NCBI RefSeq assembly: GCF_008042275.1
Contig: NZ_RDBK01000043.1
Span: forward strand, 2,720,008 to 2,773,544
Reading direction: 5' to 3'
DNA: 53,537 nucleotides
Source: Streptomyces sp. OR43
GTDB taxonomy: Bacteria > Actinomycetota > Actinomycetes > Streptomycetales > Streptomycetaceae
Both the position numbers and the translations under genes were made by a program. Under the pieces are notes generated by a model. It was not told the DNA's origin, made no database searches, and worked only from the letters and a program-made list of their open reading frames with translations. Below, in pieces: positions 1-7,940 of the stretch (position 1 is the stretch's first letter; every line of letters begins with the position of its first letter).

Positions 1-1
1 C

Positions 2-2059
2 GCCATGGCAGCCAAGGCCGAAAGTGTGTACACGCTGGCTCGTGAGGTCGAGGCGGAGGAACTGCTGGGCCGCACCAACGCGGGTATAGAGCGGGCCAAG
101 GACGCCAGGGCCGAGGAAGAGGCACGTCGGGCCGAGCAGACCCGTGCGGACCAGGAGAGCAGGGACCGTGACGCCGAGGCCCAGCGCCTGGCCACCGCGG
201 CCGCCCAGCCCGGGGCCGACCTCGCGGCCATTGCCGCCGAAGGTCGCGAACTGGCCGTGCTGACGATGCCGAGGGGCACCCCTTGGGGTCGGGCCGCCGC
301 CGAGTCCGCGCTCACCGGCACGGACGCGGTGGTCATCGAGTACCTGCGCAACGGATGGCGGCTGGCCGCGGAGCAGGACGACCGCGCCCATGCGGAGCGG
401 CTTGCCGAGGACAGCGCCATCAAGGCGGTACGGGACGCTGCGGAGGTGGCCCTGGACGGAGGGCCCGCCGAAGTCACGGCGTTTTTGACGCACGGTCAGT
501 ACGAGGCGGGTGAGGAGGACTTCCGGGTCGCCGTCGCCCAGGCCGTCTCCGCGGGCGGGCCAGAGGTCCAGCGGACGGGACGGGCCGCGCTGTCGGCCGG
601 GACCGTCGCCGCGTACCGCACGTTCCTGACGAGCACGCTGGACACTGCGCGCGGGCAGGACGAGCGGGTACGTGCCGCGCAGCTGGTCAGCAGTGGTGGT
701 CCCGAGGTGAGGTCCGCGGCGCGGGTCGCGCTGGAGGGCTCGACGCAGATGCTGCACACGTTCATCGAGTCGGGCCAGTACATGGCCCAGCGCAAGGACC
801 TCCTCGCCGCGACCCACCTCGCGCTGGTGCAGGAACTGATCTCGGAGGCGTCGAAGGTCGCCGCGCTCGCGCAGAAGGACGCGGCCACTGCGCAGAAGGT
901 CGCAGCCCTCGCCCGCAAGGCCGCCGAGGAGGCGGAAAAGTACCGCAAGCAGGCCCAGGACTCGGCCGACGACGCCGAGGAGTACGCCGCCCAGGCGGAG
1001 CAGCACGCCAAGGACGCCGAGGCATCGGCAGCCGCCGCGGCCGCGTCCGCGAAGACGGCCCGCACTGCGGCGGACAGGGCCGACCGTGACGCGGACAACG
1101 CGGCCGCGTCCGCCGCTACCGCCACCGTCTCCGCCGAGAACGCCCAGGCATCCGCCGCCCAGGCATGGTTCGACTCCGATCAGGCCCGCGCCTCGGCCAT
1201 CGCGGCCGGCAAGGACTCCGCGGCGGCTCTCGAAGCGGCGACTCAGGCATTCACCATCTCCGTGCAGAAGCGCAAGGAGGAGGAGGAAGCCCGGCGCAAG
1301 GAGCTGCTTGACGCGAAGGAAGCCGCGGAGAACGATCCGGGGGCGCAGGCTCGCAAGCAGTACCGCTGCGGCGTCCTGGACCCCACCTGCGAGATGACCG
1401 ACAACCCCGTCCGGTGGTGCGTGCAGAACGAACTTCTGTGCCAGATCATCTCCGTGGGCCCCGCCTTCAACGACGCCATGCAGCAACTGTGGGAGGTCAG
1501 CGCCACACTCACGGGGCTCACTCAGCTCGAGAACTGCGCCATGAAGAAGGACCTCTGGGCCTGTGCGGAGCTCACGACGGACGTCATCGTCCAGTCCAAG
1601 CTGAAACTGCTGACCCGGTCGTACGAGGCGCTGCGCAACCTCAAGCGTGGCTGCAAGACCGTCGACAGGGCGAGCTTCGGCCTGCTCCGGGTCCTCGACC
1701 TGCCACCGCCCGCTTCGGCCGGGTGCGGCACCTTCTGGATGGATGAGGACAGGGCCGCGCACCATTACATGTCGCTCAACAATCAGGGTGTCAAGCACGC
1801 CGAGGACTTCGGGGTGCACGGCAACTACAATCGGGCGAACGGGGAGAAGTTCATCAAGGCGATCGAAAGACTGGTGACGAATCCGGGCACCCGCAGGATC
1901 GAGGGAACGTACCGGGGCAAGCCCGCCACCCACTTCGTCGACGAAACCGGCCTGCATGCCTCCTTCGCCCGGAACGGTCCGGACGTGGGCAAGTATCTCG
2001 GTGGCTGGCGATCGGACGGCGACCAGCTCCTGTACTTGCTGCGGGACGGGAAACTGTGA
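2..2059 (+). CDS. ALF-repeat polymorphic toxin with colicin-D-like tRNase domain (5' partial)
   Basis: The frame is open to the window edge, so the N-terminus is probably missing; the first ATG is at 5. Counting from it, residues ~85-265 hold four or five ALF-type repeats (Ala-Leu...Phe-Leu spacing with GGPEV turns). Residues ~280-440 are an Ala/Glu/Lys-rich coiled coil, and ~450-560 a Cys-containing linker. The last ~90 residues match the colicin D nuclease family: VKHAEDFG near residue 597, a central EGTYRGKP, and a GGW near 667. In colicin D the KHA-DFG histidine is catalytic and the enzyme cuts tRNA-Arg anticodon loops; His598 is present. The serine that precedes the Trp by two residues in colicin D is Gly here. 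The downstream small gene is the likely immunity partner. The toxin call is good; the export route is not visible. Confidence 0.85.
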   Translation, partial: AMAAKAESVYTLAREVEAEELLGRTNAGIERAKDARAEEEARRAEQTRADQESRDRDAEAQRLATAAAQPGADLAAIAAEGRELAVLTMPRGTPWGRAAAESALTGTDAVVIEYLRNGWRLAAEQDDRAHAERLAEDSAIKAVRDAAEVALDGGPAEVTAFLTHGQYEAGEEDFRVAVAQAVSAGGPEVQRTGRAALSAGTVAAYRTFLTSTLDTARGQDERVRAAQLVSSGGPEVRSAARVALEGSTQMLHTFIESGQYMAQRKDLLAATHLALVQELISEASKVAALAQKDAATAQKVAALARKAAEEAEKYRKQAQDSADDAEEYAAQAEQHAKDAEASAAAAAASAKTARTAADRADRDADNAAASAATATVSAENAQASAAQAWFDSDQARASAIAAGKDSAAALEAATQAFTISVQKRKEEEEARRKELLDAKEAAENDPGAQARKQYRCGVLDPTCEMTDNPVRWCVQNELLCQIISVGPAFNDAMQQLWEVSATLTGLTQLENCAMKKDLWACAELTTDVIVQSKLKLLTRSYEALRNLKRGCKTVDRASFGLLRVLDLPPPASAGCGTFWMDEDRAAHHYMSLNNQGVKHAEDFGVHGNYNRANGEKFIKAIERLVTNPGTRRIEGTYRGKPATHFVDETGLHASFARNGPDVGKYLGGWRSDGDQLLYLLRDGKL

Positions 2060-2105
2060 GGGCGGCGAATCGCTGTAAGGGTGACCTGCAACGGGAAGGT
2101 GCTGC

Positions 2106-2342
2106 ATGAGGATCGAGTTGTCGCAGGACCAGGCGCTGGTCCTCTCCGACTGGATGGACCGGGTTCTGCACACGCGGGAATTCGCGGCTCAAGTGGACGA
2201 CCGGGCGGTATGGTCCGCTTTGTTCACCATCAGCGGAACCCTTGAGACGTCGCTGCCGGCCATCTTCGCCGTCGACTACGGCGAGCAGTTGGAGGCGGCG
2301 CGTGAACGGCTGCTCCCTCAATTGGGTGATTTCGGAAAGTAG
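2106..2342 (+). CDS. Candidate immunity protein for the colicin-D-like toxin
   Basis: An acidic 78-residue protein with no signal peptide or membrane segment, starting 46 nt after the toxin stop with a GGAAGG ribosome-binding site. It is mostly helical in appearance (LSDWMDRVLHTREF; YGEQLEAARERLL). Size, acidity and position just 3' of a nuclease toxin are as expected for a cytoplasmic immunity protein; the colicin D immunity protein is similarly small and blocks the active site by tRNA mimicry. I see no clear sequence identity to it, so function rests on context. Small proteins of this kind also occur alone in Streptomyces, so an unrelated role remains possible. Confidence 0.65.
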   Translation: MRIELSQDQALVLSDWMDRVLHTREFAAQVDDRAVWSALFTISGTLETSLPAIFAVDYGEQLEAARERLLPQLGDFGK

Positions 2343-2368
2343 CCCGGCGCACTGAGCGTGCCGGGGCG

Positions 2369-2399
2369 AGCGGCCACCGACCTTCCGTCGGTGGCCGCT
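2369..2399 (+). terminator. Hairpin terminator after the toxin/immunity pair
   Basis: A perfect 13-bp stem (AGCGGCCACCGAC and its complement) closes on a 5-nt loop, 27 nt after the immunity stop. There is no T-tract, which is usual for Streptomyces terminators. Confidence 0.8.
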
Positions 2400-2461
2400 G
2401 CGTTTGCCGGCCCGGGTCCCTTCGGTGTCCTTGGCGGGGTGTTGTGTGATCTCTGCCTGGC

Positions 2462-2500
2462 GAGGGCGAGGGCGAGGGCGAGGGCCAGGGCGAGGGCGAG
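2462..2500. repeat. GAGGGC hexanucleotide tandem repeat
   Basis: Six units of GAGGGC (the fifth is CAGGGC) plus a half unit. Read leftward, the tract encodes alternating Leu-Ala in one frame. No confident gene uses it. Short tandem arrays of this kind are prone to length change. Confidence 0.9.
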
Positions 2501-2624
2501 AGGGAGTGGCAGGGCAATGATCGGAATTCCGAACCCTGAACCCTGATCGCCGCCGGGCACCGGACCTGAGTCGTCCGCGAGTGGGACCGCACGCCCGAGA
2601 GGGCGACATCCCCTGCGCCTGAGT

Positions 2625-2669
2625 GGGTCCGGGGGCCCTAATCCGGGCCCAGAGTTCACTCTGGGCCCG
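2625..2669. promoter_or_regulatory. Cluster of GGGCCC boxes with embedded 11-bp inverted repeat
   Basis: Boxes GGGTCC (2625), GGGCCC (2633), GGGCCC (2645) and GGGCCC (2663) lie 2, 6 and 12 nt apart. Read on the minus strand, this order and spacing is identical to the boxes in front of flp (12360-12403). The last two boxes are the arms of a perfect inverted repeat, 2644-2654 and 2659-2669, with loop TTCA. No good -10 box sits at the expected distance on either strand, so this is an orphan or decayed site, or an operator for something not recognised. The AT-rich stretch 2740-2815 that follows holds an 11-codon ORF at 2742 behind AAAGGA; I do not call it. Confidence 0.6.
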
Positions 2670-2991
2670 TCCGGGGCGCCGAAGGTGATCGCAGGAATGA
2701 GCTCCCGCGCCGCTGACCTGCACCGAAGTGAGAAAGGATCATGAATTGTCTGGGCACCCATGACTTAGCCGCTTAATGGTACGCAATTTAACTACCAGTC
2801 ACTTGAGGTGATTTGTCAGGCGAACGCCCTGTCCGGACTTCGTGAGCCCTGCCTCACTGGGTCCCCAAAGGTGTTCTCTGCCTCCCCGGACGTGGATAAA
2901 GTGCTGAGGCAGGAGCGCCCGGGTAAGGAGCACCTGGCAGGAGCGATTGCGGCCGGCGGTACGCGGCGGCCGGAGCCGAACGGGGAACAGC

Positions 2992-3542
2992 GTGCCGACA
3001 GCAATAGCAGTGACCAGTGCTGACCTCGTGCTGCCTCCGACCGACCAGCAGACGCCCACGGCGGTGGTCCTGAGGGCGCCCGACGAGCAGCCGCTCGACC
3101 AGGCACTGAGATGCCGGGCTCGCAGTTCGGTGTGCTGGCCCATCCGAATCCCCAGTTGATCAAGATCGGCTCGGGAGACCTCACCGGCCCCGAGTTCTCC
3201 ACCCACCTGCTCGTTGCCAAGGGGCAGTTGCAGTCCGACTGGGTGGCGTCCACGATCGCTCCGGCCTGGCAGGTGCAGGCCGTGCAGGAAGTCGCCTTGC
3301 CCGCGGATTCGCCTGCTTGGTGGGGTACTCCGAAAATGATCGAATTCGCCGCCTTTCTGCCCGATATTTCACTGATTTATCAGCTGGTTTCTTCGGTTCG
3401 CAGGGAGGTCTGCACCTGGTGCGGAAATGAACTCATCGGCGACCGCTGCGGTCTCTGTTCAGCCCCGTTGAAACCACCGGAGAACCAAACGCACGGTTCC
3501 GGTGTCCTGAACCAGGGAACACCCATGCACCACGGGTCGTGA
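2992..3542 (+). pseudogene. Zinc-ribbon-tailed hypothetical protein, frame broken near 3110
   Basis: The start would be GTG 2992 behind GGGGAA. The first ~40 codons read in one frame (TAIAVTSADLVLPP...LDQALR). The rest reads in another from 3111 (FGVLAHPNPQLIKIGSGDL...). One extra G in CTGAGATG at ~3107-3111 would join them into one protein of ~183 residues. The C-terminal part has CxxC-x7-CxxC (CTWCGNELIGDRCGLC), a small zinc-ribbon-like motif. Function is unknown. If the break is not real, this is an intact gene; if the real start is ATG 3111, the product is 143 residues. Confidence 0.5.
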
Positions 3543-3713
3543 GCCACCGCGACGGCGGTGTGCCGCAGCTGCACCCACAGCACGGCGATCCGCGCACGGC
3601 ACCGGCCCGCTTCCGCACGGGCGGACGCCGCAGCGTGACCCGCGTCGGCCCGACCCCGTTCAGCCCCTCAGTCCGCTCATCGGCCCACGTCTCCCAACGA
3701 GGTTGCTCCGCTC

Positions 3714-4424
3714 ATGAACTCACGGCAACGCCGCGGCGTCATCCTTCTTCTTCTCTCGATCCTCTGTGCCTTCGGTGCGTTCGCCGGTGTGCTCTCGGTG
3801 ATCAGTGATGTGAACTCGAAGGTCGGGCCGGAGGTGACTGCCTACCAGGTCAAAAAGGAAATACTTCCCTACCGGCCGCTGGACCCGGGGCAGTTCGAGA
3901 AGGTCTCGATGCCGAAGCGCTGGCTGTCCAAGAACGCCGTCACCGACCTCTCGGTGCTGGACGGCAAGATCGCCGTCACCAAGCTCCGCGCGGGCTCGCT
4001 GCTCCAGGAGGACATGCTCGTCAAGCGCCCGGCGCTGGAGAGCGGGCAGCAGGAGATCGCCATCATGATCGACGCCGCGACCGGCGTCGCCGGCAAGATC
4101 CGGCCGGGCAACCTGGTCAACATCTACGCGACCTTCGGCGGCCAGAACGACAAGGAACAGCCCACCTCGCGCGTCATCGTCCCCAACGCCAAGGTCATCG
4201 ACGTCGGCCAGCTGACCTCCCTGGAGCCCGGGAACGAGGACCGCAGCGGCCCGACCGAGGCCGTGCCGATCACCTTCGCCCTGGACACCACCGACGCGCA
4301 GCGCGTCGCCTACGCCGAGTCCTTCGCCGAGCACGTCCGACTGGCCCTTCTGCCGAACGACAGCCCGACCACCCTGCGTCCGGGCGAGGGCAGCTACAAC
4401 CTCGACGAAGACAAGAACAAGTGA
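3714..4424 (+). CDS. cpaB: CpaB/RcpC-type Tad pilus assembly protein (SAF domain)
   Basis: A 236-residue membrane-anchored protein: one N-terminal transmembrane helix (residues 8-28, GVILLLLSILCAFGAFAGVL), then a SAF domain (~45-105, with the LRAGSLLQEDML turn) and an RcpC-like domain starting at GQQEIAIMIDAATGVAGKIRPG. CpaB/RcpC proteins sit in the envelope and take part in Tad/Flp pilus assembly, in Gram-negatives around the secretin; Streptomyces has no outer membrane, so here it probably works at the membrane/wall interface. The start is ATG 3714 with an ACGAGG site upstream. It is the first gene of the tad run, 7 nt before tadZ, so they are co-transcribed. Confidence 0.87.
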   Translation: MNSRQRRGVILLLLSILCAFGAFAGVLSVISDVNSKVGPEVTAYQVKKEILPYRPLDPGQFEKVSMPKRWLSKNAVTDLSVLDGKIAVTKLRAGSLLQEDMLVKRPALESGQQEIAIMIDAATGVAGKIRPGNLVNIYATFGGQNDKEQPTSRVIVPNAKVIDVGQLTSLEPGNEDRSGPTEAVPITFALDTTDAQRVAYAESFAEHVRLALLPNDSPTTLRPGEGSYNLDEDKNK

Positions 4425-4431
4425 GGACCGG

Positions 4432-5703
4432 ATGAGCACACGAATCCTCCCGGCTGTCGGCGATGCCGACGCCGCCCGATCCATCACCACACTGCTCAGC
4501 CAGCTCCCCGACGCGGAGCCGGCCGGGCCCCTGGGTGACTCCACCGCGCTGCTCGACACCCTGGCCCGGCTCGCCGCCGAGTCCCTGGACGAGCTGCCCG
4601 AGGTCGTGCTGGTGCACGAGCGGATCGGTCCGGTTCCAGCCCTTGAGCTGATCCGGGAGGTGGCCCTGCGCTTTCCGGCGGTCGGGGTCGTGCTCGTCAC
4701 CGCCGACGCGAGCCCCGGGCTCTACTCGGCAGCCATGGACTCCGGCGCCCGCGGCCTGGTCGGCCTGCCCCTCTCGTACGAGGAGCTGGCCCAGCGCGTC
4801 CAGGCCGCCGCCGGCTGGTCCGTCGGAGTCCGCCGCCACCTGGGAGCGGGCGCCGAGGTCTTCACGGGCCCCGGCGGCACGGTCGTCACCGTCAGCGGTG
4901 CGAAGGGCGGCGTCGGCGCCACCGTCACCGCCGTACAACTGGCCCTGGCGGCCCAGGCCTCCGGCCACACGGTCGCCCTGGTCGACATGGACCTGCAGTC
5001 CGGCGACATCGCCTCGTTCCTGGACGTACAGTTCCGCCGCTCCATCGTCGACCTGGCCGCGATCAGCGACATCTCGCCCCGCGTGCTGTCCGACGCCGTG
5101 TTCAGCCACGGCAGCGGGCTCGCCCTGCTGCTGGCACCCGGCGAGGGCGAACGGGGCGAGGAGGTCAGCGACCGGTCCGCCCGGCAGATCGTCAGCGCAC
5201 TGCGTTCGCGGTACGAGATCGTGGTCATCGACTGCGGCAGCCAGATGAACGGCGCCAACGCGGCGGCCATCGAGATGGCCGACATCGCCCTGCTGGTCAC
5301 GACGCCGGATGTGGTCGCGGTACGCGGCGCGAAGCGCATCGTACGGATGTGGGACCGCCTCCAGATCCGCAAGGCGGAGGAGACGACGACCCTCGTCAAC
5401 CGCTACAGCCGCAACACGGAGATCCAGCCCCCGCTGATCCAGAAGATCACGGGGACCCGGATCGCGGGAACGGCGATTCCCGCCAACTTCAAGGAACTCC
5501 AGGGCGCGGTCGACGCCGGCCGCATGCACGAACTCGACTCGAAGAGCGTCGTCAAGCAGGCGCTCTGGGCTCTGGCGGGCGAGCTCGGGCTGGTGAAGGT
5601 TCCCGCCGGGGCGGAAGGCAGTGGCAAGTACAAGAACGACCGGGGTTCGATCGGGCGCTCGCGCAGGCGGGGCGATTCCGCGGGCCGTGGCAAATCCGAC
5701 TGA
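4432..5703 (+). CDS. tadZ: TadZ/CpaE-like pilus localisation ATPase
   Basis: 423 residues. The N-terminal ~140 form a receiver-like domain without an obvious phospho-acceptor set. From ~residue 150 comes a ParA/MinD-type ATPase with a deviant Walker A (SGAKGGVGATVTA, with the signature Lys early), a VALVDMDLQSGD segment and VVIDCGSQ (Walker B). TadZ/CpaE proteins place the Tad apparatus, often at a cell pole. The last ~30 residues are basic and disordered (RSRRRGDSAGRGKSD). Older annotations call relatives 'septum site-determining protein' because of the MinD fold; the neighbours fix it as a Tad component. Confidence 0.88.
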   Translation: MSTRILPAVGDADAARSITTLLSQLPDAEPAGPLGDSTALLDTLARLAAESLDELPEVVLVHERIGPVPALELIREVALRFPAVGVVLVTADASPGLYSAAMDSGARGLVGLPLSYEELAQRVQAAAGWSVGVRRHLGAGAEVFTGPGGTVVTVSGAKGGVGATVTAVQLALAAQASGHTVALVDMDLQSGDIASFLDVQFRRSIVDLAAISDISPRVLSDAVFSHGSGLALLLAPGEGERGEEVSDRSARQIVSALRSRYEIVVIDCGSQMNGANAAAIEMADIALLVTTPDVVAVRGAKRIVRMWDRLQIRKAEETTTLVNRYSRNTEIQPPLIQKITGTRIAGTAIPANFKELQGAVDAGRMHELDSKSVVKQALWALAGELGLVKVPAGAEGSGKYKNDRGSIGRSRRRGDSAGRGKSD

Positions 5704-5719
5704 GGGGGCAGGTTGATCC

Positions 5720-6142
5720 ATGGTGACCACCGAGAGGGCGGAAACCCGGATAGGCAGGAGGCGTGAGCGGAGGCGTGACCGCGACCGCGGACAGACCGCG
5801 ATCGAGTTCGTCGGGGTCACGCCACTGATCATCCTGATGCTCATCGCGCTCTGGCAGTGCGCGCTGTTCGGCTACACGTTCATCCTGGCCGGGAATGCGG
5901 CAGATGTGGCGGCACGGGCGGGGAACGGGTCGCAGCACAACCCGAAAGGTGCCTGTGAGCAGGCTGGGCGGAAGGACCTGCCGAGCGCGTGGCAGGGCAA
6001 GGCGCACATTGGCTGCCCCATCGGGTACGAGCCCGGCCTGTACAAGGTGAGGGTCGACCTCACCGTGCCCGTCCTGGTGCCCGGAGTACTCGACTGGGGG
6101 CCGAAGGTGCACGGCGACGCCGCCTCGGCCAAGGAGGGCTGA
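5720..6142 (+). CDS. TadE-like pseudopilin
   Basis: 140 residues. A very basic head (RIGRRRERRRDRDRG) leads into the class III prepilin-like motif RGQTAIEFVG and one hydrophobic helix (TPLIILMLIALWQCALFGYTF), then AGNAADVAARAG and a short extracytoplasmic domain with two Cys. The cleavage-site Gly and the Glu five residues after it are both present. TadE/TadF are minor pseudopilins cut by the prepilin peptidase. It lies 16 nt after tadZ and 3 nt before the next TadE-like gene. Confidence 0.85.
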   Translation: MVTTERAETRIGRRRERRRDRDRGQTAIEFVGVTPLIILMLIALWQCALFGYTFILAGNAADVAARAGNGSQHNPKGACEQAGRKDLPSAWQGKAHIGCPIGYEPGLYKVRVDLTVPVLVPGVLDWGPKVHGDAASAKEG

Positions 6143-6145
6143 CCA

Positions 6146-6526
6146 ATGACCGCAAGCAAGCGCAAGCCACCGCGCGACCGCGGCCAGGTCGCGTTCGAGT
6201 ACATGGGGTTCGTCCCGCTTCTGTTGCTGGTCGGCCTCTGCGCCATCCAGCTGGGCATCGCCGCGTACGCGGTCAACCAGGCGGGTACCGGCGCCCGGGC
6301 GGCGGCGCGTACGGCCAGCCACGACTTTCCGGAGATTCCGCCGGTGGTGGCAGGTCACCGGGCCATGAGCGACTGGATCTCCAAGAACGGCAACGCGGTG
6401 GTCCATCCCGCCCCGTCCGGAGCCGACACCGTGAAGTACACCGCCGAGGTCAAGATCCCCTCGATCATCCCGTGGGTCAACGACTTCGGCACCGCCACCC
6501 GCAGCTCCACCATGCCCAAGGAATGA
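6146..6526 (+). CDS. Second TadE/TadF-like pseudopilin
   Basis: 126 residues with the same plan as its neighbour: basic head, RGQVAFEYMG cleavage motif (Glu at +5), hydrophobic helix ~22-45 (FVPLLLLVGLCAIQLGIAAYAV), then NQAGTGARAAARTA and a ~70-residue extracytoplasmic part. Tad systems often have a TadE/TadF pair in tandem, both as minor pseudopilins. The start is ATG 6146, 3 nt after the previous stop; expression is presumably coupled. Confidence 0.83.
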   Translation: MTASKRKPPRDRGQVAFEYMGFVPLLLLVGLCAIQLGIAAYAVNQAGTGARAAARTASHDFPEIPPVVAGHRAMSDWISKNGNAVVHPAPSGADTVKYTAEVKIPSIIPWVNDFGTATRSSTMPKE

Positions 6527-6592
6527 CGCGGAGCAGCCGCCGCCCCACCCACACCGCACCACACCGGCCAGCCGGATCGAGGAGTCAGCGAA

Positions 6593-7930
6593 ATGAGCCT
6601 GCGGGCACGCATCACCGCCCCCGAGGAGCAAGCCGGGGGGCGGGAGGACGGCCACTTGGTCGCCTCCTACCGGGCCAAGCTGCTTGAGGAGATCGACCTC
6701 GCGGAGATGTCCTCGCTGGCCGCCGCCGACCGGCGGGCCCGCCTGGAGCGCGTACTCGGCCACATCATCAGCCGCGAAGGCCCGGTCCTCTCGACCGCCG
6801 AACGGACGCAGCTGATCCGCCGGGTCGTCGACGAGGCCCTCGGCCTGGGCATCCTGGAACCGCTGCTGGAAGACGCGTCCATCACCGAAATCATGGTGAA
6901 CGGGCCGGATCAGATCTTCGTCGAGCGCAGCGGCAAGGTCGAACAGCTCCCGATGCGCTTCGGCTCGCACGAACAGCTGATGCAGACCATCGAGCGCATC
7001 GTCTCGACCGTCAACCGGCGCGTGGACGAATCGAACCCGATGGTGGACGCCCGCCTCCCCAGCGGCGAGCGTGTCAATGTGATCATCCCGCCGCTCGCGC
7101 TGACCGGTGCCACGCTCACGATCCGACGGTTCCCGAGGGCCTTCACCCTCCAGGAGATGATCAACTTCGGCTCGCTCGACGAGCAGATGCTGATCCTGCT
7201 GTCCGGCCTCGTCCAGGCGAAGCTCAACATCATCGTCTCCGGCGCCACCGGCACCGGCAAGACGACCCTGCTCAACGCGCTCTCCGGGCTGATCCCCAAC
7301 AACGAGCGCATCATCACCATCGAGGACTCCGCCGAGCTCCAGCTCCAGCAGAGCCACGTCATCCGACTGGAGTCCCGCCCGGCGAACGTCGAGGGCAAGG
7401 GCCAGATCAGCATCCGTGACCTGGTCCGCAACTCCCTGCGTATGCGTCCCGACCGCATCGTCGTCGGTGAGGTACGTGGCGGCGAGTCGCTCGACATGCT
7501 CCAGGCGATGTCCACCGGTCACGACGGTTCCCTCGCCACCGTCCACGCCAACAACGCCGAGGACGCGCTGATGCGTCTTCAGACGCTGGCCTCCATGTCC
7601 GAGATCAAGATCCCCTTCGAGGCCCTGCACGACCAGATCAACAGCGCCGTCGACGTGATCGTCCAGCTCACCCGGCACGCGGACGGTGGCCGAAAGATCA
7701 CCGAGATCGCGATCCTCGACTCGCACGGCCGCGACAACTACCGCATCGTCAGCGTCGCCCGCTTCATTCCCCAGCCGATGGCCGCCGACGGGCGGATCTA
7801 CGGCCAGTTCCAGTACCTTCCGCTCCCGCGCAAGATCGCCGAACGCCTTTACATGGCCAGCCAGCCCATTCCCCAGGCCTTCGGCGTCGCCTCGTCCGAC
7901 GAACAGCTCGCCACCCGAGAGGCCAAGTAG
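6593..7930 (+). CDS. tadA: TadA/CpaF secretion ATPase
   Basis: A 445-residue GspE/VirB11-family hexameric ATPase that powers Tad pilus assembly at the inner face of the membrane. Seen: N-terminal domain to ~130 (LEPLLEDASITEIMVNGPDQIFVE is characteristic of CpaF), Walker A SGATGTGKTT at ~216-225, the Asp box ITIEDSAELQL, then Walker B/His box RMRPDRIVVGEVRGGE and STGHDGSLATVHAN. All key residues are intact and the length is normal. The ORF starts at ATG 6593 after GAGGAGTCAGCGAA. tadB follows after 10 nt. Confidence 0.94.
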   Translation: MSLRARITAPEEQAGGREDGHLVASYRAKLLEEIDLAEMSSLAAADRRARLERVLGHIISREGPVLSTAERTQLIRRVVDEALGLGILEPLLEDASITEIMVNGPDQIFVERSGKVEQLPMRFGSHEQLMQTIERIVSTVNRRVDESNPMVDARLPSGERVNVIIPPLALTGATLTIRRFPRAFTLQEMINFGSLDEQMLILLSGLVQAKLNIIVSGATGTGKTTLLNALSGLIPNNERIITIEDSAELQLQQSHVIRLESRPANVEGKGQISIRDLVRNSLRMRPDRIVVGEVRGGESLDMLQAMSTGHDGSLATVHANNAEDALMRLQTLASMSEIKIPFEALHDQINSAVDVIVQLTRHADGGRKITEIAILDSHGRDNYRIVSVARFIPQPMAADGRIYGQFQYLPLPRKIAERLYMASQPIPQAFGVASSDEQLATREAK

Positions 7931-7940
7931 GTACCGCGCC

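Noticed and set aside
2742..2777. 11-codon ORF (MNCLGTHDLAA) behind AAAGGA
   Set aside because: Too short to support without conservation data, although it lies in an AT-rich patch.
4270..5844. Long minus-strand open frames opposite tadZ, and similar ones at 5552-8068, 7764-8912, 8705-10126, 47760-49463 and elsewhere
   Set aside because: They are antisense shadows of well-supported genes, caused by high third-position GC; no domain or ribosome-binding site.
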